A stretch of 7,748 nt of DNA from NCBI GenBank assembly GCA_031401815.1, contig JANNRW010000340.1:1-7748 (forward strand), read 5' to 3'. A program made the translations under genes and the position numbers. The notes beneath the pieces are model-generated. The model searched no databases. It was given only the letters and a program-made list of their open reading frames with translations, and was not told where the DNA came from. The DNA comes from JANNRW01 sp031401815. Lineage in GTDB: Bacteria; Desulfobacterota; Desulfuromonadia; Geobacterales; DSM-12255. Numbering within the stretch: the first letter of the stretch is position 1; each line of letters begins with the position of its first letter. Below, one piece after another: positions 1 to 4,287 of this stretch.

Positions 1-1056
1 CTTCTTGATCTCCTCCATCAACTCCTCGGAAAGGGTGCCGACCCGGAGTGAAGGGAAGGAAACTGCAACCCTGCTCTCCGCATAACGCTGCATAAGCTCT
101 TTTAGAAGCGGAGTCAGGCATCCATAATCACCGGTCGCCAGAGAGAGAAGAGAGACTTCATCGTAACCAGATGCGAGGAGAGTTTTCTCTATATCGGCCA
201 GTATGTTTTCCGGGGTGCGCTCACGCACAGGACGATAGATATAACCGGCCTGACAAAAACGACAACCTCTCGTACAGCCACGACCTATTTCCATGCTGAC
301 CCGGTCATGCACTGTCTTCATAAAAGGGATTACCGGGTCTGTCGGATAGGGGGCTTCATTAAGGTCAGGCAGGAAGCAGCGACGAATTCTTGAATGCGCC
401 GGCATTAACGGTGTAATGCTGCGGATCCTGCCATCATCATGATAATCCGGAGCAAACCAGGACGGAATATACAGACCAGGGATCTTTGCCAGAGCAGCGT
501 AAAGCTCCTGCTTTGGACTCCTGCTCCGACGCCACTCACGACAGGCAACGGCAATCTCAAAAGCAGCCTCTTCTCCATCGCCTATAAGGAACGCGTCAAA
601 AAAATCAGCCAGCGGCTCCGGATTGAATGCGCATGGCCCCCCACCGATTATCAACGGCCACTTCTCATCCCGATCAGCTGCGATCAGAGGGATGCCGGAC
701 ATATCCATCATATTGAGAATATTGGTGTAGGAGAGCTCATGCTGAAGGGTAAAACCGACAATATCAACAAGCGCCAGAGAAGTGCTGCTCTCCAGAGTAG
801 CAAGCGGCTCTCCGGCTGCTCTGAGTTGCGCTTCACGATCAGGCCATGGCGCATAAACCCGCTCTGCTGCCAACCAGTCAGCAGCATTTAAGATATTATA
901 CAGAATTTGAAAGCCCAGATGACTCATTCCAATTTCATATACATCCGGGAATGCCAGCACAAAGCGAAATTCCGGGTTTTCCTTGCGAATTATTCCCAAT
1001 TCGCCGCCCATGTAACGGGCAGGTTTTTCAATCTGTAACAGGCTGCTCTGGTGCAT
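1..1056 (-). CDS. B12-binding-type radical SAM protein, TIGR03960 family (partial, C-terminus beyond window)
   Basis: The 352 visible residues begin at ATG 1056, preceded by AAGGA at 1066-1062 (5-nt spacing). The frame stays open to base 1, so the C-terminal part is missing. Residues 1-245 form the N-terminal region typical of this family, including HELSYTNILNMMDMSGIPL (about 106-124) and GGPCAFNPEPLADFF (about 138-153), a cobalamin-binding-like fold. The radical SAM domain then starts with MEIGRGCTRGCRFCQAG, where C261, C265 and C268 are the CxxxCxxC ligands of the 4Fe-4S cluster that cleaves S-adenosylmethionine. Full-length relatives are about 600 residues or longer, often with a C-terminal TIGR03936/DUF2344 domain. 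In related genomes the gene often sits beside an RNase E/G gene and the L21/L27 ribosomal protein genes. The substrate of the family is not known to me. It is probably unrelated to the exosortase genes. Family assignment is confident; the function is unassigned. Confidence 0.9.
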   Translation of the reverse strand, partial: MHQSSLLQIEKPARYMGGELGIIRKENPEFRFVLAFPDVYEIGMSHLGFQILYNILNAADWLAAERVYAPWPDREAQLRAAGEPLATLESSTSLALVDIVGFTLQHELSYTNILNMMDMSGIPLIAADRDEKWPLIIGGGPCAFNPEPLADFFDAFLIGDGEEAAFEIAVACREWRRSRSPKQELYAALAKIPGLYIPSWFAPDYHDDGRIRSITPLMPAHSRIRRCFLPDLNEAPYPTDPVIPFMKTVHDRVSMEIGRGCTRGCRFCQAGYIYRPVRERTPENILADIEKTLLASGYDEVSLLSLATGDYGCLTPLLKELMQRYAESRVAVSFPSLRVGTLSEELMEEIKK

Positions 1057-1080
1057 AAATATCCTTGGGAGTGGGTAATT

Positions 1081-1106
1081 AAAAACCATGGCTCTCTCTG
1101 CCATGG
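1081..1106 (-). terminator. Hairpin plus T-run in the leader of the radical SAM gene
   Basis: CCATGGC (1086-1092) and GCCATGG (1100-1106) form a perfect 7-bp stem around a 7-nt TCTCTCT loop. Read on the minus strand it is followed at once by TTTTTAATT (1085-1077), the form of an intrinsic terminator. It lies 30 nt before the radical SAM start codon and upstream of its ribosome binding site. It therefore either ends a short minus-strand leader RNA (attenuation) or insulates the gene. On the plus strand no T-run follows. The stem is only moderately GC-rich, so efficiency is uncertain. Confidence 0.5.
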
Positions 1107-1159
1107 CATCCTGATACTAACAGCTCTGCTCTTGAGTGGCAAGCATCGACAACTTGAAG

Positions 1160-1189
1160 AACGCGGGCTACCTCAAATGGGGTAGCGTT
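1160..1189. repeat. Inverted repeat GCTACC-N8-GGTAGC with outer AAC/GTT
   Basis: GCTACC at 1167-1172 and GGTAGC at 1181-1186 are perfect 6-bp arms. Outside them AAC (1160-1162) can pair with GTT (1187-1189), leaving GCGG unpaired on one side. The centre lies about 140 bp upstream of the transcription start expected from the sigma-54 promoter at 1291-1306, within the range used by enhancer-binding activators. On the minus strand it would also fold in the leader of the radical SAM gene. A 6-bp repeat in a region of this size can arise by chance, so either role is tentative. Confidence 0.35.
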
Positions 1190-1200
1190 TGACTGAAATG

Positions 1201-1215
1201 AGTTGAACTGCAACT
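1201..1215. repeat. Short inverted repeat AGTTG-N5-CAACT
   Basis: Five-base perfect arms at 1201-1205 and 1211-1215, centred about 110 bp upstream of the start expected from the sigma-54 promoter. A further CAACT occurs at 1150-1154. The position suits an upstream activator site for a NtrC-type regulator such as PrsR, but the arms are short and I know no verified PrsR consensus to compare with. Confidence 0.25.
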
Positions 1216-1229
1216 GCTTTTTTATGCGG

Positions 1230-1258
1230 ATTATACTGCCCGAACCCAATAATCCAGC
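1230..1258 (-). promoter_or_regulatory. Possible sigma-70 promoter reading toward the radical SAM gene
   Basis: On the minus strand a perfect TATAAT lies at 1235-1230. At 17-bp spacing the -35 position (1258-1253) reads GCTGGA, a poor match. If used, transcription would start near 1223 and give a leader of about 167 nt containing both the 1160-1189 fold and the 1081-1106 hairpin with its T-run. Only the -10 element is convincing. Confidence 0.25.
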
Positions 1259-1290
1259 GATTACAGGATGTTGAAAAAGATGATCTGATT

Positions 1291-1306
1291 TGGCACGACA
1301 TGTGCT
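1291..1306 (+). promoter_or_regulatory. Sigma-54 (-24/-12) promoter of the Lys/Ala/Pro-rich protein gene
   Basis: TGGCACGACATGTGCT matches the RpoN consensus TGGCACR-N4-TTGCW at every fixed position but one (G for the first T of TTGC). The invariant GG (1292-1293) and GC (1304-1305) are separated by exactly 10 bp. Transcription should start near 1317, giving a leader of about 43 nt before ATG 1360 with its ribosome binding site. A sigma-54 promoter needs an AAA+ activator; PrsR, encoded from 6398, belongs to that class. Confidence 0.8.
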
Positions 1307-1359
1307 TAATGAGATACATCAACATTAAAATGCACCACCCAATTAAAAGGAGAAAGAAA

Positions 1360-1644
1360 ATGAAAAAAGTTATGTCTTCCATCGTTGCCGCAATCGTAGC
1401 CGTTGCATTTGCTGGTGTTTGCTTCGCCGCTGACCCTAAAGCTGCTGCTCCTGCTGCTGCTCCTAAAGCTGCTGCTCCTGCTGCTGCTCCTGCTGCTGAC
1501 ATGAAGAAAGAAGAAGCCAAGCCTGCTAAGAAAGCCAAGAAAGCCAAGAAAGCCAAGAAAGCAGAGAAGAAAGAAGAAGCCAAGCCAGCTGCTGCTCCTG
1601 CTGCTGCTCCTGCTGCCGCTCCTGCTGCTCCTGCGAAGAAGTAA
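1360..1644 (+). CDS. Small secreted Lys/Ala/Pro-rich low-complexity protein
   Basis: 94 residues. I chose ATG 1360 over the in-frame ATG at 1300 because AAGGAG (1347-1352) sits 7 nt before it, a signal peptide begins there, and 1300 lies inside the sigma-54 promoter. Residues 1-23 are a signal peptide (MKK, hydrophobic core, CFA|AD); C21 is not in a proper lipobox because V precedes it. The mature part is nearly symmetrical: AAAP repeats (28-46), KKEEAKP (49-55), four AKK units (56-67), KKEEAKP (70-76), and AAAP repeats again (77-91), ending AKK. It is strongly cationic with acidic patches and probably periplasmic or extracellular. It has no PEP-CTERM motif and no recognised domain. It resembles in composition histone H1-like tails and acid-shock proteins, but such low-complexity likeness says little about function. 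It is preceded by a sigma-54 promoter and followed by a strong terminator, so it is probably a monocistronic, regulated gene. Binding of acidic polysaccharide is a guess. Confidence 0.85.
   Translation: MKKVMSSIVAAIVAVAFAGVCFAADPKAAAPAAAPKAAAPAAAPAADMKKEEAKPAKKAKKAKKAKKAEKKEEAKPAAAPAAAPAAAPAAPAKK
1438..1491 (+). repeat. Perfect 27-bp tandem duplication coding KAAAPAAAP twice
   Basis: Bases 1438-1464 and 1465-1491 are identical. Each is AAA followed by two copies of GCTGCTGCTCCT. The repeat keeps the reading frame. Identity at the codon level, not just in the protein, points to recent duplication or slippage. Confidence 0.9.
1525..1560 (+). repeat. Four 9-bp units coding Ala-Lys-Lys
   Basis: GCT AAG AAA is followed by three identical copies of GCC AAG AAA, coding residues 56-67. 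It is in frame, and gain or loss of a unit would change the length of the basic segment without a frameshift. Confidence 0.9.
1588..1632 (+). repeat. 12-bp GCTGCTGCTCCT repeats coding the C-terminal Ala/Pro tract
   Basis: Two exact 12-bp units (1588-1611) are followed by one with a single GCC codon (1612-1623) and a shortened 9-bp unit (1624-1632). It is the same unit that makes up the N-terminal tract of the protein. Confidence 0.85.
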
Positions 1645-1663
1645 TCAGCTGATTGCACTAAGC

Positions 1664-1700
1664 AAAAAAAGGCCGCATCTTCGGATGCGGCCTTTTTTTT
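1664..1700. terminator. Strong bidirectional intrinsic terminator
   Basis: GGCCGCATC (1671-1679) and GATGCGGCC (1684-1692) form a perfect 9-bp GC-rich stem closed by a TTCG tetraloop. It is flanked by seven A (1664-1670) and eight T (1693-1700), so it works in both directions. It ends the Lys/Ala/Pro-rich gene (stop at 1644) on the plus strand and the TIGR04073 gene pair (last stop at 1727) on the minus strand. Confidence 0.95.
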
Positions 1701-1726
1701 GCCTTCAAGTTGCTATAAAAAGATGC

Positions 1727-2116
1727 TTACTCTTTTTGCCAGACAAACCGTGGCTCAATCCATGGATCATAAAAACCGGGATACGCCAGAAAAAATGTCA
1801 GCAGCTCCCCAGCCCCGCTTGCCGTCCTGACAACTGCCATCCCTATCCCTTTGAAAGGGCCGACAACTGCTGCTCGCACCCAGTCACCCTCTGCTCCTGT
1901 AATATAAATCTGCTTTGGGAACTCAGCCCATCCGGTCAACAGATTTGCAGCCCCCCTCACCCCCTTGGTTGCCATTGCGTCAACAACCTCCTGCGGAGAT
2001 GAGTTGTCCACTGTCCGGTAACTGTCTGCATTTCCTTTTGCTGCAAAAACTCCTGAAAGCAATACAGTAATCGATACTGCCAAAAAAATCTGTTTGTACC
2101 TCATCGTCTGCTCCAT
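1727..2116 (-). CDS. Exosortase system-associated protein, TIGR04073 family (second of tandem pair)
   Basis: 129 residues from ATG 2116, which has AGGA at 2127-2124 (7-nt spacing). An in-frame ATG at 2104, with GGAG just before it, would give a shorter 125-residue protein with a more typical signal peptide start (MRYKQ). Either is possible. A signal peptide runs to about residue 30 (GNA|DS), so the product is exported. The mature domain shows the family pattern: RGAANLLTGWAEFPKQIYIT (54-73), VVGPFKGIGM (84-93), then PGFYDPWIEPRFVW (113-126), which nearly ends the protein. The gene lies 9 nt after the stop of its paralogue, and its ribosome binding site overlaps that stop codon, so the two are cotranscribed and perhaps coupled. 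The family is named for co-occurrence with exosortases; I know of no biochemical function. Confidence 0.85.
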   Translation of the reverse strand: MEQTMRYKQIFLAVSITVLLSGVFAAKGNADSYRTVDNSSPQEVVDAMATKGVRGAANLLTGWAEFPKQIYITGAEGDWVRAAVVGPFKGIGMAVVRTASGAGELLTFFLAYPGFYDPWIEPRFVWQKE

Positions 2117-2125
2117 AACTGATTC

Positions 2126-2560
2126 CTATTGAGTTGAGGACTTTCCATCCACTGCTACTCCGGGTGCCTCTGAGGTCTGATTGGTATTGCCTGATAAATC
2201 AGGACGGATCTCGTCCCATCCTTCCCAGACAAATTCCGGGTCAATCATCGGATCATAATAACCAGGATGAGGAACCATAAAAAAGATGGTCTCGGTCAAG
2301 CCGATAAAGCTCCTGTAGAGCACCATTCCAACCCCTTTCACCGGCCCGACTACATATCCGATTGGGCCATGTATTCTGCTGGTGATGTATGTCTGCTTTG
2401 GAAGCTCGGCAATCGCTGTGGTAAGATTTGCAACGCCTCTTATCAACTTGAAGGACATTTTTTCTGCAATTGATTCAGGTCTGGGTGCCTCAAGAGCAAA
2501 AGCAGGAGAAATAATGGATGGAACCAGAAAGAGTGCTAGGGCTGTTATGAATATTTTCAT
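2126..2560 (-). CDS. Exosortase system-associated protein, TIGR04073 family (first of tandem pair)
   Basis: 144 residues from ATG 2560, chosen because AAAGGAGA lies at 2578-2571 and a clean signal peptide starts there (residues 1-22, PAFA|LEAP). Starts further upstream would put the ribosome binding site inside the gene. The mature part carries RGVANLTTAIAELPKQTYIT (41-60), GYVVGPVKGVGMVLYR (68-83) and PGYYDPMIDPEFVW (99-112), aligning along its whole length with the downstream gene. Unlike that gene it has a polar tail of 32 residues after the conserved FVW end. The hydrophobic stretch 85-97 may pack against the membrane. The gene is divergent from xrtA across a 197-bp gap. The role is unknown; secretion and the neighbours suggest work in the cell envelope alongside the exosortase. 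Confidence 0.87.
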   Translation of the reverse strand: MKIFITALALFLVPSIISPAFALEAPRPESIAEKMSFKLIRGVANLTTAIAELPKQTYITSRIHGPIGYVVGPVKGVGMVLYRSFIGLTETIFFMVPHPGYYDPMIDPEFVWEGWDEIRPDLSGNTNQTSEAPGVAVDGKSSTQ

Positions 2561-2599
2561 GATCTGGGATTCTCCTTTCATTGCAGAAATCTTTATAAG

Positions 2600-2628
2600 C
2601 TTGTAACACAATATTTTTGGAGTAGCAA
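2600..2628 (-). promoter_or_regulatory. Candidate sigma-70 promoter for the TIGR04073 gene pair
   Basis: On the minus strand TTGCTA (2628-2623) and TACAAG (2605-2600) are 17 bp apart, and TGT directly before the -10 gives an extended -10 form. Each hexamer matches 4 of 6 consensus bases. The start would be near 2593, about 33 nt before ATG 2560. No sigma-54 pattern (GG-N10-GC) was found in this interval. Confidence 0.35.
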
Positions 2629-2677
2629 GCAGGAGAGACCCTCAACCGGCCAACTGCTCCTGTTTGGAAATAACATA

Positions 2678-2707
2678 TTGATTGATAAGAGCAATATAAC
2701 ATATAAA
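2678..2707 (+). promoter_or_regulatory. Candidate sigma-70 promoter for the xrtA-prsK-prsR cluster
   Basis: TTGATT (2678-2683, 4 of 6) and TATAAA (2702-2707, 5 of 6) are separated by 18 bp in an AT-rich stretch. Transcription would start near 2714, about 44 nt before ATG 2758. It is the best pair I can see, but AT-rich DNA gives such matches readily. Confidence 0.3.
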
Positions 2708-2757
2708 CAGTATCAGCCGTATTTAACAATAATCTCAATGGACGCAGGCAAGGGACA

Positions 2758-4263
2758 ATGACTCTATCCAATACATTACTGCGCTACAAGTATCATCTCC
2801 TCGCCATAGCTCTCCTGATGACTGCCATATATTATCCTGTAATCCACCGTATGACATTGCAGTGGTATCATGATGAAAACTATTCTCACGGATTTCTTGT
2901 CCCTTTGATTGCCGGATACTTTGTTTATGAGCGCAGGGAATCATTGAAGAGCTGTCCGGTTTCACCCTGGAACCCTGGTCTGTTAGTAGTTTTTCTCGGG
3001 TTGTGCCAGCTCATAACAGGCTACCTGGCAACCGAATATTTTACCATGCGCACATCAATGATAGTATTGCTCGCCGGAATACTCCTTTATCTCTTCGGCA
3101 AAGCAGTTTTCAGGCAGCTCTTGCTCCCGGTCGGCTATCTCATGCTTATGGTACCGCTACCTTATATTCTGTACAACATGATTGCCTTTCCTCTCAAGCT
3201 GTTCGTAACCCGTATTTCAGTCGGCTTTTTGCAACTGATCGGCGTTGTTGTTCTTCGGGAAGGAAATATCATCATCTTCCCCACGACAACCCTTGAAGTC
3301 GCGGATGCCTGTAGCGGTATGCGCTCTCTGATCTCTCTGCTTGCAATAGGCATTGCATTTGCCTTTTACATAAGGAGTACCCCGCTCAAGCGCTTCTTAC
3401 TGATAATTTCTGCCATTCCTGTAGCTGTTTTTACAAATGCCCTGCGGGTAATAGTAACCGGTGTTCTCGCTCAGTATTGGGGGGCACAGGTGGCAGAAGG
3501 CTTTTTTCATGAATTTGCCGGGTTGATGGTTTTTGCGCTGGCCATGTTGATTCTGGGTGGCATCGGCATCCTGCTCAGGGGAGAAGAGTCAGAAGCTGTG
3601 CTGACCAATACCCCATTTTCTCAACTGATAATACCCCTGAATCACCGTTTTGCAGTGGTCGGTATCCTGCTAATACTGGCCGGAAGTTACAAACTCTTGC
3701 ATGTAGACCTGCTGGTTCCACCTAATCGACCGTTCAACAGCTTTCCGGTCACTGTAAATGACTGGCAGATGGCATCTCAGGATACATTCAGCCAACAGAT
3801 TCTCAATGTGCTGAAGCCGACTGATTATATTTCCCGCACCTATACCAATAAAAGCGGCACCACTGTGCAACTCTACATCGGTTACCATGGTGGCGGCAGC
3901 GAATCAGGAGAGCTTCATTCTCCAAGAAACTGCCTGCCTGGAAGCGGCTGGCAGGAGATATCCTCTTTACGCACGAGAATCGACAGCGAGCAGGGGAGAA
4001 TCAATCTCGTCAAGGCTACATATAAGCAGAGAGACAGAACCGAACAATTTTATTACTGGTTCCAGGTACAGAATCAGACTATTTCAAATGAGTACGCTCT
4101 GAAGCTTGCTCAAATAATCAATTCCCTGCTGCATCGAAGGCGGGAAGCATCATTCATAAGGATAACTGTTCCGGTGCTTCCGGGAGGGAATCGCTCACCA
4201 ATACAGGGTGAACAGTTCATAAAGGATTTTTATCCAGTGATCAGAGAGTTCCTGCCTCGCTGA
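2758..4263 (+). CDS. xrtA: Exosortase A fused to a C-terminal EpsI domain
   Basis: 501 residues. Residues 1-275 are the membrane-embedded exosortase: several hydrophobic helices, the N-terminal signature WYHDENYSHGFLVP (36-49), and the catalytic triad C185 (VADACSGMRSL), R230 (TNALRVI) and H251 (FFHEFAG). This cysteine transpeptidase-like enzyme is proposed to cut PEP-CTERM sorting signals at the inner membrane. After another membrane helix (about 297-315), residues 320-501 form a periplasmic EpsI domain (DUF3485) with its conserved HSPRNCLPGSGW motif (387-398; H387, C392). Exosortase-EpsI fusions of about 500 residues are usual for XrtA. The subtype call rests on this fusion plus the adjacent prsK and prsR. 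The start is supported by AGGGA at 2751-2755, though the spacing is only 2 nt, so initiation may be weak. It is the first gene of the cluster, 24 nt ahead of prsK. No PEP-CTERM substrate is encoded in the window, so targets lie elsewhere. Confidence 0.95.
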   Translation: MTLSNTLLRYKYHLLAIALLMTAIYYPVIHRMTLQWYHDENYSHGFLVPLIAGYFVYERRESLKSCPVSPWNPGLLVVFLGLCQLITGYLATEYFTMRTSMIVLLAGILLYLFGKAVFRQLLLPVGYLMLMVPLPYILYNMIAFPLKLFVTRISVGFLQLIGVVVLREGNIIIFPTTTLEVADACSGMRSLISLLAIGIAFAFYIRSTPLKRFLLIISAIPVAVFTNALRVIVTGVLAQYWGAQVAEGFFHEFAGLMVFALAMLILGGIGILLRGEESEAVLTNTPFSQLIIPLNHRFAVVGILLILAGSYKLLHVDLLVPPNRPFNSFPVTVNDWQMASQDTFSQQILNVLKPTDYISRTYTNKSGTTVQLYIGYHGGGSESGELHSPRNCLPGSGWQEISSLRTRIDSEQGRINLVKATYKQRDRTEQFYYWFQVQNQTISNEYALKLAQIINSLLHRRREASFIRITVPVLPGGNRSPIQGEQFIKDFYPVIREFLPR

Positions 4264-4287
4264 TCAATTTTTATAACCGGATACCCC

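Noticed and set aside
439..1058. Plus-strand open frames of 150 and 70 codons
   Set aside because: They are shadows of the radical SAM gene on the minus strand, whose translation shows clear conserved motifs across the same bases.
1221..1260. tRNA-like T-arm (GGGTTCGGGC) on the minus strand
   Set aside because: There is no matching stem, no anticodon arm and no acceptor pairing around it, so it is not a tRNA.
1360..1431. Lipoprotein signal with C21 as the lipidated cysteine
   Set aside because: The residue before the cysteine is V (AGVC), which does not fit a lipobox. CFA followed by AD is a better signal peptidase I site.
1360..1644. Lys/Ala/Pro-rich protein as the PEP-CTERM substrate of the exosortase
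   Set aside because: Its C-terminus ends in Ala/Pro repeats and AKK. There is no PEP motif and no C-terminal membrane helix, both of which are required for exosortase sorting.
1173..1658. 161-residue open frame antisense to the Lys/Ala/Pro-rich gene, with Gly/Ala-rich repeats
   Set aside because: It is open only because the GCT/CCT and AAG/AAA repeats give no stop in that frame. It would read through the strong terminator-flanked gene and its sigma-54 promoter, and the opposite strand has a proper ribosome binding site and signal peptide.
2561..2757. Sigma-54 promoter for the TIGR04073 pair or for xrtA
   Set aside because: No GG-N10-GC pattern is present on either strand. The nearest candidate (GGGTCTCTCCTGC on the minus strand) has the wrong spacing.
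2738..2761. Seven-codon leader ORF overlapping the xrtA start (ATGA)
   Set aside because: It has no ribosome binding site and a chance overlap is likely at this length. The AGGGA inside it more simply serves xrtA.
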